The translations under genes were made by a program, and so were the position numbers. Of a stretch of 41,882 nucleotides of DNA, positions 16,780 through 25,425 are shown in pieces. Positions within the stretch are counted from its first letter, which is position 1, and every line of letters starts with the position of its first letter. The stretch is from Rhodoferax sp. (GTDB lineage Bacteria; Pseudomonadota; Gammaproteobacteria; Burkholderiales; Burkholderiaceae_C): the NCBI RefSeq assembly GCF_028714215.1, contig NZ_JAQTMS010000045.1:1-41882 (forward strand), written 5' to 3'. The notes under the pieces are model-generated. The model worked only from the letters and a program-made list of their open reading frames with translations. It ran no database searches and was not told the origin of the DNA.

Positions 16780-19290
16780 GTGAAAGCTGGAAGAAACGAC
16801 CCGTGCCCTTGTGGCAGCGGCAGGAAGTATAAGAAATGTTGCCCCGGCAAATTTGAAGAGTCTGTCGTGCCGCGCATTGCGGCGGCGGGAGGGTTGCCGA
16901 CTGCCGGCGAAACGAATCGGCTGCTTGCCTTGTTCAATGCAGGGAGTCATGCGGAATTGGAAAGATCTGCACGCTTGCTCATCGAGCGCTGTCCAAATTC
17001 CGGGTTTGCTTGGAAGATGCTGGGGGTGTCCCTTCAATTGCAGGGGAAAGAAGGTTTGCAAGCTTTACAGATGGCGGCGGACCTCTTGCCCGATGAAGCA
17101 AGTTCGCACAGCAATTTGGGTTGTGCCTTGCGCGAGCTTGGGAGGCTCGATGATGCACTGGCGAGTTATCGGCGGGCGCTAACGATCAAACGCAACCATC
17201 GGGAAGCACTCATTGGCTTGGGCGATGTCCAACGCGATCTCGGGAATGCTAAGGATGCACAGGCGAGCTACCGACGTGCACTGGCGATCAACCCGAACCA
17301 CGCTGAGGCGCACAACAATTTGGGCAATGCACTTCGAGATCTGGGCCACCTGGATGATGCGGTTGCGAGTTATCGGCGGGCTCTTTCGATCAAATCCGAC
17401 TATGTCGAGGCGCACAGCAATTTGGGCACTGCGTTGCGAGAGCTGGGTCAACTGGCTGACGCAGTGTCAAGCCACGAACGCGCGTTGGTTGTTAAGCCCG
17501 ACTTTGTTCGCGCGCATATTGGCTTGGGCAATGCCCTGCTGGACCTGGGTCAGCTCCCTGATGCCGTGGCGAGCTACCGCCGGGCGGTGGCGATCAAATC
17601 GGATGATGCCCAACTGCACATTATTCTGGGGCGCACCCTGCAACAAATTGGGCTATGGGATGATTCCTTGCTGAGCTATCACCAGGCACTGGCTATCGAG
17701 CCAGATCTCTGCGGGGCACACGACGGGTTGGGTACCACCCTAATAAACCTGGGGAGAGCAACTGATGCGGTGGCGAGCTATCGCCGGGCTCTGGAAATCA
17801 AACCTGACTCAGCCGGTATTCTTCACAATCTTGGTGCAGCCTTGGAAACCCTGGGGCAGGTGGATGAGGCGGCTACTTGCTTTCAAGAGGCCTATGAATT
17901 GGGGTTGACTGGCGACAAATTGCTCAAGGCATTGTTACTTCCGCCAATCATGGGCACGGCAGAAGAGGTTCTGCGGAGCCGCGCAAAATGCGAGCAGAAC
18001 GTGGATGAACTAATTGAAGCCCCCGTTTTGATTGAAGACCCTTTAACTCAGGTAGGTCGTACAAATTTCTTTCTGGCCTACCACGGGTGCAATGATCGTG
18101 ATTTGCAGGTAAAAATTGCCAAGCTCTACGAGAAGTCGTGTCCGGCCCTGCTGTATCAGTCTCCGCATTGTGCCTCGCCCAGGTCAAACGCCCAGGCAAA
18201 AATCCGCGTCGGTTTCTTGTCGAAGTTTGTTCAATTGCACTCAGTGTCTCGCTGTTATGGCGGGATTGTCGAGGCACTGGCGCGCAGCGACTCATGCGAA
18301 GTTGCACTGATTTCTACCACTGACACAGAGGTACCTGATTTTGTGGACGGGTACCCCAACTTCGTGGGGGAACGGGTGCACTTGCCGTTCAATCTGGCAA
18401 AGGCGCGAGCAATCGTCTCTGCTCTTCAGCTTGATGTGCTCTGCTACCTCGACATCGGAATGGAGCCATTCAGCTATTTCATGGCGTTTGCCCGACTGGC
18501 GCGCATACAGTGCGTTTTGGGTGGACACCCTGTCACGACCGGGATCGGTAATATTGACTGTTTCTTGTCCGTCGACTCAATGGAGAGCGAGTTTGCCGAC
18601 GGACATTACAGCGAGAAACTGGTACGTTTTCGTACCGTCAATTCCTATTTTGAGCGTCCGCCATTGCCAACCAGGTTCAAGACCCGTGAGGAGTTGGGCT
18701 TTCCGACTAGGGGCCAAATCTATATGTGCCCCATGAAACTGCAAAAAATTCACCCAGAATTCGACGAAGCCATGCAGCGCATATTGGAAATGGACGCCAA
18801 CGGCGTGGTGGTGTTGTTTCAAGATCATCAAATCCCATGCTGGCACACCATGTTGGCGCAACGTTTTGAAAAGACAATTTCAGCTGAAGTACGGAATCGA
18901 ATTCTGTTTTTACCTTGGATTTTTGACTATGCCGATTTCGTCAGTGCTAACTTGGTGGCTGATGTCGTGCTTGATCCCTTTCATTTCGGAATTGGCACAA
19001 CCCTCATTGCCACTTTTGCGGTGGGCACGCCAATCGTTACAAAACCAGGAGAATTTCTGCGCGGACGGGTTGGACTGGGCTTTTGCAAAATGCTCGACTT
19101 GCAGGAATGCGTTGCCGACAGCACTGAGGAATATGCTCGGCTTGCTGTTGATATTGCCACCGATCCAGTGCTGCGCCAAAGAATTCAAGCCAAAATCTTG
19201 GCCAACGGCGGCGCCATTTATCAAAACCTTCAGCCGGTTGATGAACTAATCGGCTTCTTCGACGGCGCAATCAAAGGGTTGGTCACATGA
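16780..19290 (+). CDS. SEC-C / TPR / SPINDLY-type O-linked glycosyltransferase, probable flagellin glycosyltransferase
   Basis: The 836-aa product has three parts. Residues 1-22 are a SEC-C zinc-binding motif (GRNDPCPCGSGRKYKKCC). Residues about 40-380 contain eight near-canonical 34-residue TPR units (pattern NLG.AL..LG...DAVASYRRAL.IKP) plus a degenerate leading helix pair. Residues about 460-836 resemble the GT41/SPINDLY catalytic half, with GHPVTTG (near 581) in place of the OGT GYPGTTG and DVVLDPFHFGIGTTL...GTPIVTKPG (from 728), the UDP-sugar-binding region. I choose the GTG at 16780 because AGGAAGAGGAA precedes it and SEC-C proteins usually begin just before GRNDPC; a TTG at 16660 would add 40 residues. 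It heads the island operon. Codon use is visibly more A/T-rich than in the fli genes. The role in flagellin O-glycosylation is inferred from family and location. Confidence 0.85.
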   Translation: MKAGRNDPCPCGSGRKYKKCCPGKFEESVVPRIAAAGGLPTAGETNRLLALFNAGSHAELERSARLLIERCPNSGFAWKMLGVSLQLQGKEGLQALQMAADLLPDEASSHSNLGCALRELGRLDDALASYRRALTIKRNHREALIGLGDVQRDLGNAKDAQASYRRALAINPNHAEAHNNLGNALRDLGHLDDAVASYRRALSIKSDYVEAHSNLGTALRELGQLADAVSSHERALVVKPDFVRAHIGLGNALLDLGQLPDAVASYRRAVAIKSDDAQLHIILGRTLQQIGLWDDSLLSYHQALAIEPDLCGAHDGLGTTLINLGRATDAVASYRRALEIKPDSAGILHNLGAALETLGQVDEAATCFQEAYELGLTGDKLLKALLLPPIMGTAEEVLRSRAKCEQNVDELIEAPVLIEDPLTQVGRTNFFLAYHGCNDRDLQVKIAKLYEKSCPALLYQSPHCASPRSNAQAKIRVGFLSKFVQLHSVSRCYGGIVEALARSDSCEVALISTTDTEVPDFVDGYPNFVGERVHLPFNLAKARAIVSALQLDVLCYLDIGMEPFSYFMAFARLARIQCVLGGHPVTTGIGNIDCFLSVDSMESEFADGHYSEKLVRFRTVNSYFERPPLPTRFKTREELGFPTRGQIYMCPMKLQKIHPEFDEAMQRILEMDANGVVVLFQDHQIPCWHTMLAQRFEKTISAEVRNRILFLPWIFDYADFVSANLVADVVLDPFHFGIGTTLIATFAVGTPIVTKPGEFLRGRVGLGFCKMLDLQECVADSTEEYARLAVDIATDPVLRQRIQAKILANGGAIYQNLQPVDELIGFFDGAIKGLVT

Positions 19291-20414
19291 AAGGGCTATT
19301 GAAGATGCCGCCCATCTATGTGACCCAGCCCTATCTGCCGCCGCTGGAGGAGTTCATACCCTACCTTCAGACAATCTGGAACAGCAAGATACTGACTAAC
19401 GGCGGTCCGTTTCATGACCAATTGGAAAAAGCGCTGTGTGATTACCTCGGCGTCAAACATCTTGCCCTGTTCACCAACGGAACCATTGCGCTGGTAACGG
19501 CGCTGCAGGCGCTGCGCATCACGGGTGAGGTGATTACAACGCCGTATTCGTTTGTCGCCACCAGTCACTCCCTGTTATGGAATGGCATCCAACCGGTGTT
19601 TGTCGACATTGATCCGGTCACGCTCAACCTGGACCCGGCCAAAATTGAAGCCGCCATCACGCCGCGAACCACTGCCATCATGCCGGTCCACTGCTACGGA
19701 CATCCGTGTGATGTGGCGCGCATCCAGAAAATTGCAGATAACTATGGTCTGAGGGTGATCTATGACGCTGCGCACGCTTTTGGCGTGCAAACCGAAGACG
19801 GCAGCGTGCTCAACCATGGTGACCTTTCTGTGCTGAGCTTTCACGCGACCAAGGTATTCAATACGTTCGAGGGTGGTGCCATCATCTGTCCCGATTCCAA
19901 GACCAAGCAGCGTATCGATCATCTGAAAAACTTTGGGTTTGTAGATGAAACTACCGTCGTCGCCCCCGGCATCAATGGCAAGATGTGCGAGTTCAATGCA
20001 GCTCTTGGGCTGCTACAGTTGAAGTACATTGACCAGGCGCTCGTGTGTCGCCAGAAGATCGATATTCTCTATCGTGAACGTCTGAAGACTGTTGACGGAA
20101 TTCAGTGCTTGAACGCAGTCGGCGAGAAGGTCGCCAACCACGCCTACTTCCCGATACTGGTGCGGCCCGACTATCCGCTCAGCCGCGACGCGCTATTCCA
20201 GAAACTGCGCGACTGCGGCATCTACGCGCGGCGCTATTTCTATCCCCTGATCAGCGACTTCCCGATGTACCGCGGAGCGCCATCGGCGGCGCCGTCGAAT
20301 TTACCGGTGGCGAAAAAAATTGCGGAGCAGGTAATTTGCTTACCGATATACCCTGCGCTTGGGAGCGAAGTGGTGGACCAAATTGTTTCGTTGATAGCGG
20401 GAAATCGGGCATGA
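19287..20414 (+). CDS. DegT/DnrJ/EryC1/StrS-family PLP-dependent sugar aminotransferase
   Basis: This family transfers an amino group from glutamate to a keto-sugar nucleotide, for example forming dTDP-4-amino-4,6-dideoxyhexoses. The 375-aa product shows the PLP-phosphate region (LFTNGTIALVTAL), the Asp that contacts the pyridine nitrogen (IYDAAHAFG, D160) and the Schiff-base lysine in SFHATKVFNTFEGGAI (K189). The length is typical. The ATG at 19287 overlaps the stop of the glycosyltransferase gene (ATGA); an ATG at 19305 (MPPIYV) is an alternative. A VioA-like role supplying an amino sugar for the flagellar glycan is plausible, but exact substrate and position cannot be read from sequence. 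Genes for the dTDP-sugar precursor are not in this window. Confidence 0.9.
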   Translation: MKGLLKMPPIYVTQPYLPPLEEFIPYLQTIWNSKILTNGGPFHDQLEKALCDYLGVKHLALFTNGTIALVTALQALRITGEVITTPYSFVATSHSLLWNGIQPVFVDIDPVTLNLDPAKIEAAITPRTTAIMPVHCYGHPCDVARIQKIADNYGLRVIYDAAHAFGVQTEDGSVLNHGDLSVLSFHATKVFNTFEGGAIICPDSKTKQRIDHLKNFGFVDETTVVAPGINGKMCEFNAALGLLQLKYIDQALVCRQKIDILYRERLKTVDGIQCLNAVGEKVANHAYFPILVRPDYPLSRDALFQKLRDCGIYARRYFYPLISDFPMYRGAPSAAPSNLPVAKKIAEQVICLPIYPALGSEVVDQIVSLIAGNRA

Positions 20415-21712
20415 CGAAGCGAAGGGTGCTGGTCTTTCCCGCCGGGACGGAGATTGGACTGGAGATATTCCAAGCACTTAAATATTGCAAGGAAGTTGAA
20501 CTCTTCGGTGCTGGTCAGAATATTTCAAATCACGCTAGATTCGCCTACCCAGCGTATCACGTACTGCCCAGCATTCATGAGAATGGATGGATCGATGCGC
20601 TCATTGGGCTTTGCCAGTCTCTTTGCATCGACTACATCTTTCCTGCTTACGACGACGTCATCGTCGCGCTGAGTCGCGAGGCAGATCGGCTTCCCGCCAG
20701 GGTCATAACGTCATCGTCGACTGCATGCGAAATCACACGGTCCAAATCAGCTACCTATCGGGCTCTTTCAGGCGTCATCCGAGTTCCGCGCCTGTTCTCT
20801 TCAAGCGAGGCAGTCGATAACTTTCCGCTTCTCGTCAAGCCGGATCGCGGGCAGGGATCCTCGGGGATCACCAGAGTTGACAGTGAAGAAGAGTTGAACA
20901 GGGCGCTCCAGGCCGCTTGCGACCCATTGATCTGCGAGTATCTGCCGGGTGAAGAGTACACCGTCGACTGTTTTTCGGACCGGGAAAAAGGGGTGTTGTT
21001 TGCCGGGGCACGCAGTCGCCGCCGCATACGCAACGGCATTTCGGTCAATACGCTGACGGAGACTTTGCCTGAAGCCAAGGAGATGGCAAATATCATTGGT
21101 CGCGAACTAGGCCTGCGTGGCGCCTGGTTTTTTCAGTTGAAGCGTGCCCAGGACGGTCAGCTGGCGCTTCTGGAGGTCGCTCCCCGGATCGCGGGCGCGA
21201 TGGCCGCTCACAGGGTCTCGGGCGTCAATTTCCCCTTGTTAAGCATTTTCGAGGAAGAGCGCTTGCCCATGGCGGTGAAACCTATTGACGGGATGGTTGA
21301 GTTGGACCGGGCGTTGGGAAATCGCTATCGACATTCAATCAAGTATTCCACGCTCTATCTTGACCTCGACGATACCTTGCTAGTCGATGGTCGAGTCAAC
21401 ACCCTGGCGGTGAAGCTTCTGTTTCAGTGCATCAACAACGGCAAGAAGGTTGTGCTGCTTTCCCGACACCGGGGCGACCTAAATCAGACCTTGACAAGGC
21501 ACCGCTTGTCCGGTTTGTTTGACGAGGTCATTCATCTGGGCGAGACGGAAAAGAAGTCGTCCCAAATCAAGCAGGGCGATGCGATTTTTGTGGACGATAG
21601 TTTTGCAGAGCGCATGGATGTGAGTGAGTGCTGCAATATCCCAACCTTTGACTGCAGCATGATCGAACTGCTCACAGAGCAAGCGGAACCATTGAACGGA
21701 GAATGCGAATGA
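20411..21712 (+). CDS. ATP-grasp ligase fused to a HAD-superfamily domain
   Basis: The 433-aa product joins two enzymes. Residues 1 to about 100 are a Rossmann-like pre-ATP-grasp domain (RVLVFPAGTEIGLEIFQAL...IDYIFPAYDDV). Residues about 105-300 are a CarB/PurK-like ATP-grasp core with a glycine-rich loop (LVKPDRGQGSSGI), the adenine-binding CEYLPGEEYTVDCFS region and a metal-binding LLEVAPRIAGAM. Residues about 313-433 are a HAD domain with motif I DLDDT (D318, D320), motif II-like LLSRH and motif IV FVDDS. ATP-grasp enzymes form amide or related bonds through acyl phosphates. In this context it may acylate the amino sugar made by the neighbouring aminotransferase, but that is inference. Start and stop overlap both neighbours by four bases. 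Confidence 0.85.
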   Translation: MTKRRVLVFPAGTEIGLEIFQALKYCKEVELFGAGQNISNHARFAYPAYHVLPSIHENGWIDALIGLCQSLCIDYIFPAYDDVIVALSREADRLPARVITSSSTACEITRSKSATYRALSGVIRVPRLFSSSEAVDNFPLLVKPDRGQGSSGITRVDSEEELNRALQAACDPLICEYLPGEEYTVDCFSDREKGVLFAGARSRRRIRNGISVNTLTETLPEAKEMANIIGRELGLRGAWFFQLKRAQDGQLALLEVAPRIAGAMAAHRVSGVNFPLLSIFEEERLPMAVKPIDGMVELDRALGNRYRHSIKYSTLYLDLDDTLLVDGRVNTLAVKLLFQCINNGKKVVLLSRHRGDLNQTLTRHRLSGLFDEVIHLGETEKKSSQIKQGDAIFVDDSFAERMDVSECCNIPTFDCSMIELLTEQAEPLNGECE

Positions 21713-22467
21713 GCGATTCAAAGAAGGAAATGATGTTTCTTGAGAGCGTCATTGAGACTTACGTCACGAGTGACAGCCCCCAGGACAGACTTATCAAAAC
21801 ACTCGCGGTGCGGACTTTCGAGCCCTACATGCGCGCCGGGAAACAGGCGCTGGAATTCGGATGCTGTGACGGCTTCATGACTGCGCTTATTGCAGGACAG
21901 GTTGGGCGGCTCACGGTCGTCGACGGCTCACGAACGTTCATTGAAGTTGCTAAAAAGCGGGTGCCCAACAATGTCGAGTTCGTGCATTCGCTGTTTGAGG
22001 ATTTCGGGCCGGGTCGCAAATTTGACTACATTTTCGCAACCTATGTGCTTGAGCACGTCAATGATGCCATTGGCTTTCTGAAGCTGGCAGGCCGGTTGCT
22101 GGCCGAAGATGGCCTGCTCTTCATTGTTGTGCCGAACGCGCGAGCTCTCTCGCGTCAGCTGGCACGCCACATGGGGCTGCTAGACGATCTTTTCGCGCTG
22201 ACCCCCAACGATGTCAATCACGGCCATCGCCGTGTCTATGAGCGCTTTTTGTTGAATCGGGATATCGAGGCCGCTGGTTTTTCGCAGGTCGGGCAGGGCG
22301 GGCTCCTTCTCAAGTTGCTGGCAGATTTTCAGATGGACAAAATGATGGATGCCGAGATCATTGCCACCCCTCAGATTGAGGGCTTGTACAAGATGGGACT
22401 TGAATATCCCGATTTGGCTGGTAGCTTGTTCTCCATTTGTCGCCTGCCGTCAGAACGCCATGAATAG
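21709..22467 (+). CDS. Class I SAM-dependent methyltransferase
   Basis: The 252-aa product has the class I fold markers: motif I ALEFGCCDGFMTALIA (about residues 46-61; the first glycine loop reads EFGCCDG), an acidic residue at the end of strand 2 (VVDGS), and the post-motif YIFATYVLEHVNDAIGFL, resembling Methyltransf_11/23 proteins. C-terminal residues resemble small-molecule methyltransferases rather than protein methylases. The ATG at 21709 has GGAG seven bases upstream and overlaps the preceding stop (ATGA). Being in the island operon, it probably O- or N-methylates the glycan, as VioM-like enzymes do in pseudomonads; substrate unproven. Confidence 0.88.
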   Translation: MSDSKKEMMFLESVIETYVTSDSPQDRLIKTLAVRTFEPYMRAGKQALEFGCCDGFMTALIAGQVGRLTVVDGSRTFIEVAKKRVPNNVEFVHSLFEDFGPGRKFDYIFATYVLEHVNDAIGFLKLAGRLLAEDGLLFIVVPNARALSRQLARHMGLLDDLFALTPNDVNHGHRRVYERFLLNRDIEAAGFSQVGQGGLLLKLLADFQMDKMMDAEIIATPQIEGLYKMGLEYPDLAGSLFSICRLPSERHE

Positions 22468-23572
22468 TTACGAAAAAGGCGGCGGCGCAAAACCGGTCCT
22501 GATTTTCCCGGGTGGAATGCCGCGTTCGTTGGAGTTCCTGGAGCGCAGCCTGCGCGAGGGGCAAGCGGTGATCGGTGCTTCGTCGCTGGCGCACGACACC
22601 GCGCGTGAAAAGTACCCGGCCTGGCTGAGGCTGCCGTTTGTCACCGAGCCGGGGTTTGACGCGGCGTTGAAACAGGCGGTTTCAGACTACGACGTGGGTG
22701 CCATCTTTTCGCCCAATCCGGTGGTCTGGGACTATCTCAGTCGCGTCCTCAAGGTCCTGATGCCCGGTGTTGGCCTGCTCAACGACGCGCCGGTCGAACG
22801 CGAGCTCAGCGGCTACCGCGCCGCCCGCGCCCAGGCTCTGGACATGCTGGCCAAGCCGCTGCCGCTGGCCTCGAACGTGGCGACCAGGCCGTCCGTGGCG
22901 GCGCCGGAACTGGCGGCCTTGTTCCGCCATGCCGAGGTCATACCCGGCATGTGCGACCACGAGAAATTCTGCGTCCTGTGCGAGATCGCCAGGCGCTGCC
23001 CGGGTGGGGATCTGGTCGAGATCGGCAGCTGGTGGGGCAAATCGGCCTTCATCCTGGCGCGGCTGGCGCGCTGCTATGGCATCGGCAAGCTGCTGTGCGT
23101 GGACCCCTGGTCGAACGCGCACCTGGTACAAAACGACCAACAAGGCCTGGTGGACCGGGTCTCGGAGCAGCTCGATGCCGAGGAGGCGCTGGCCGTCTTC
23201 GAGATCAACCTGCTGCCTTACAACGCCGATCACGTCAACTACCTGCGCCTGCCATCGACCGAGGGCGCGCTGCATTATGGTGCGCGCCGGGAGGTTGTCA
23301 CGACTGCCTTCGGGCAGACCCGCTACGCCGGTCATATCGCGATTCTGCATATTGACGGCAATCATCGTTATGCCGCGGCCAAGGCCGACCTGCTGGCCTG
23401 GGGCAGCTTTGTGGTGGCCGGCGGCTGGATTGTTGTGGACGACTATGTCTGGCCCTATGGCGATGGGCCACAAAGGGCGGGCGACGAGTTCCTGTTTGAA
23501 AATAAGGAAAGAATTGACGTCGCGTTTGTGATGGGCAGTGCACTGTTCATTCAGTTGTGTGCAGCGCTTTGA
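22460..23572 (+). CDS. Pre-ATP-grasp-like domain fused to a class I methyltransferase
   Basis: The 370-aa product has a C-terminal methyltransferase (Methyltransf_24-like) with motif I VEIGSWWGKSAFILARL (from residue 186), LLCVDPW for the acidic loop, and HIDGNHRYAAAKADL (297-311) followed by GGWIVVDDY. The N-terminal ~145 residues lack a methyltransferase fold and resemble the first ~130 residues of the ATP-grasp protein two genes upstream: VLIFPGG versus VLVFPAG, then YDVGAIFSPNPVVWDYLSR versus IDYIFPAYDDVIVALSRE, ending in a comparable helix. The ATP-grasp core itself is absent. The ATG at 22460 overlaps the preceding stop by 8 nt. It closes the island operon. GC content rises again in this gene, unlike the first genes. 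Confidence 0.8.
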   Translation: MNSYEKGGGAKPVLIFPGGMPRSLEFLERSLREGQAVIGASSLAHDTAREKYPAWLRLPFVTEPGFDAALKQAVSDYDVGAIFSPNPVVWDYLSRVLKVLMPGVGLLNDAPVERELSGYRAARAQALDMLAKPLPLASNVATRPSVAAPELAALFRHAEVIPGMCDHEKFCVLCEIARRCPGGDLVEIGSWWGKSAFILARLARCYGIGKLLCVDPWSNAHLVQNDQQGLVDRVSEQLDAEEALAVFEINLLPYNADHVNYLRLPSTEGALHYGARREVVTTAFGQTRYAGHIAILHIDGNHRYAAAKADLLAWGSFVVAGGWIVVDDYVWPYGDGPQRAGDEFLFENKERIDVAFVMGSALFIQLCAAL

Positions 23573-23634
23573 TAGGGCGGTCCTTTTCGCACCTCACAGG
23601 GGCGACGTTCTTCATTTATCGAACAGCTGCCCGT

Positions 23635-23688
23635 TTTGCCGTCTCTTAGATGCGATGTTGTGGACAATCCACTGATACGCTTCAAGCC
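23635..23688 (+). promoter_or_regulatory. Candidate fliE promoter region sharing blocks with the island promoter
   Basis: TTTGCCGTCT (23635-23644) and TACGCTTCAAGCC (23676-23688) repeat the blocks found in front of the glycosyltransferase gene, with spacing differing by one base. An extended -10 (TGATACGCT) lies about 50 nt before the fliE ATG. A shared GCCGAAGG/GGCGAAGG follows further downstream at both sites. The remaining gap sequence from 23573 to 23729 shows nothing else I can name. Confidence 0.5.
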
Positions 23689-23729
23689 CTAAGTTAACAG
23701 CTAGGCGCAGCAGCGCCGAAGGAACTAGC

Positions 23730-24068
23730 ATGGCGATATCCTCTATCTCGTCCAACTCTTCAATCGAGTCGGTGCTGGCGCAAATGCGTCAGATGCGTCA
23801 AATGGCCAAGGTCGCCGACCCGGGGCAGGCCGCCGCGGCGCCGGCTGGCGGCTTTTCCGGTGCCCTCAGGAAGTCGCTGGATGCCATCAGCGAAACCCAG
23901 AACAAGGCCTACGGCCAGGCCCAGGACTTCGAGCTGGGCAAGCCGGGCGTTGCCCTGAATGACGTGATGGTCGATCTGCAGAAGGCCAACATCAGCTTTC
24001 AGATGGGGGTGCAGGTGCGCAACAAAGTGGTTGCCGCCTACCAGGAAATCATGAATATGCAGGCTTGA
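23730..24068 (+). CDS. fliE: Flagellar hook-basal body protein FliE
   Basis: FliE connects the MS ring to the rod and is exported early. The 112-aa product has typical length and the conserved C-terminal half: [12 protein letters not shown], then [24 protein letters not shown] and a closing AYQEIMNMQ. The ATG at 23730 is preceded by AAGGA. It is transcribed away from fliF, as in E. coli, but here the two are separated by the 7-kb glycosylation operon. Confidence 0.96.
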   Translation: MAISSISSNSSIESVLAQMRQMRQMAKVADPGQAAAAPAGGFSGALRKSLDAISETQNKAYGQAQDFELGKPGVALNDVMVDLQKANISFQMGVQVRNKVVAAYQEIMNMQA

Positions 24069-24132
24069 GCGGGCCAAACCCGGGAAAAAGAGAGAAAAAA
24101 GGAATGGATGGAAGAAATTTTGGTGCCGGCCC

Positions 24133-24159
24133 TAAAGGTTTTTCGGAACTTGTCGATAA
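24133..24159 (+). promoter_or_regulatory. Sigma-28 (FliA) promoter of fliC
   Basis: TAAAGGTT (24133-24140), an 11-base spacer, and GTCGATAA (24152-24159) match the flagellar sigma-28 consensus TAAAGTTT-N11-GCCGATAA with two base differences in the -35 and one in the -10. It lies 97 nt upstream of the flagellin ATG, leaving a leader of about 90 nt. This is the clearest sigma-28 site in the window. Confidence 0.88.
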
Positions 24160-24256
24160 CCTGAATAACGGTGGCTTACTGCCCTAGATTCCGGGTAAAC
24201 CCAACGTTTCGGTCAACTGGCCGAGTCCATCAACTTTTGCATACAGGAGCTCCATC

Positions 24257-25396
24257 ATGGGACAAGTCATCAACACCAACACACTCTCGTTGCTTACCCA
24301 AAACAACCTGAGCAAATCGCAATCCGCGTTGAACACGTCGATCCAGCGCCTCTCGTCCGGCGTGCGCATCAACAGTGCCAAGGACGACGCCGCCGGTCAG
24401 GCCATCGCCAACCGCTTCAACGCCAACATCAAGGGTCTGACGCAAGCCCAACGCAATGCCAATGACGGCATTTCGCTGGCGCAAACGACGGAAGGTGCCT
24501 TGAACGAAGTCAATACCAACCTGCAACGCATCCGCGAATTGACGGTGCAATCGGCCAACGGCTCCAACTCCGCCGCCGACAAGACTTCGATCCAGGCTGA
24601 AATTGCCCAGCGCATGGCGGAAATCGACCGCACCTCGGCCCAAACCGACTTCAACGGCACCAAAGTGCTGTCCGCCGACCGGAGTCTGTCGATTCAGGTC
24701 GGTGCCAACGACGGCGAAGCGATCACCATCGGCCTGAAGAAGATGGACTCCACGGCGCTGGGTCTGGGTGGCTATAGCGTTTCGGGTCTGTCCGATGCAA
24801 TTACTTCGTTCACGGACACGTCCGTCGCTGGCACGTCGACCAAGGTGGATGTCAACCTTGCGGCTGTCACCGTTACCAACATGTCCGCCGGCACGACCAC
24901 CGCAGACCTGAAGCTGCATGGCTATGGTACCTACACGGCGGCAACGCAGACCTATGCCAACTACGCAGTCGAGGATAAGGCGGGCAACTTGTACAAATTG
25001 AACGGTGCCGTCAATAACACAACGGGCGTGGTGGCCAACTTCACGGCGTCTGGAACGGTTGCGGAACTGGCTGCTCAAAAAGCCGCCTACGATGCAAATG
25101 CCGCAGCCGGTATGACCTCCACCGCCAATCCGCTGGCGGCGCTGGACAAGGCACTGGCTCAGGTCGATTCCCTGCGCGGTTCCCTCGGTGCGGTGCAAAA
25201 CCGTTTCGACTCGGTGATCTCGAATCTGGGCACCACGGTCAACAACCTGACCTCCTCGCGCTCACGCATCGAAGATGCCGACTACGCCACGGAAGTTTCG
25301 AACATGACACGGGCGCAGATTCTGCAACAAGCCGGCACCTCCGTGCTGGCCAAAGCGAACCAGTCGACCCAAGGTGTGATGGCGCTGTTGCAATAA
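24257..25396 (+). CDS. fliC: Flagellin FliC
   Basis: Flagellin is the filament subunit. The 379-aa product has conserved D0/D1 ends: MGQVINTNTLSLLTQNN...SGVRINSAKDDAAG at the N-terminus and SRIEDADYATEVSNMTRAQI...QGVMALLQ at the C-terminus. Between about residues 150 and 290 lies a short surface domain rich in Thr, Ser, Ala and Gly, the natural place for O-glycosylation by the neighbouring island. AGGAG at 24245-24249 serves the ATG at 24257. Upstream is a sigma-28 promoter and downstream a strong terminator, so it is probably transcribed mainly on its own. Confidence 0.97.
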   Translation: MGQVINTNTLSLLTQNNLSKSQSALNTSIQRLSSGVRINSAKDDAAGQAIANRFNANIKGLTQAQRNANDGISLAQTTEGALNEVNTNLQRIRELTVQSANGSNSAADKTSIQAEIAQRMAEIDRTSAQTDFNGTKVLSADRSLSIQVGANDGEAITIGLKKMDSTALGLGGYSVSGLSDAITSFTDTSVAGTSTKVDVNLAAVTVTNMSAGTTTADLKLHGYGTYTAATQTYANYAVEDKAGNLYKLNGAVNNTTGVVANFTASGTVAELAAQKAAYDANAAAGMTSTANPLAALDKALAQVDSLRGSLGAVQNRFDSVISNLGTTVNNLTSSRSRIEDADYATEVSNMTRAQILQQAGTSVLAKANQSTQGVMALLQ

Positions 25397-25425
25397 GCGC
25401 TGGCGGCGAAAGCCGATAAGTTAGC

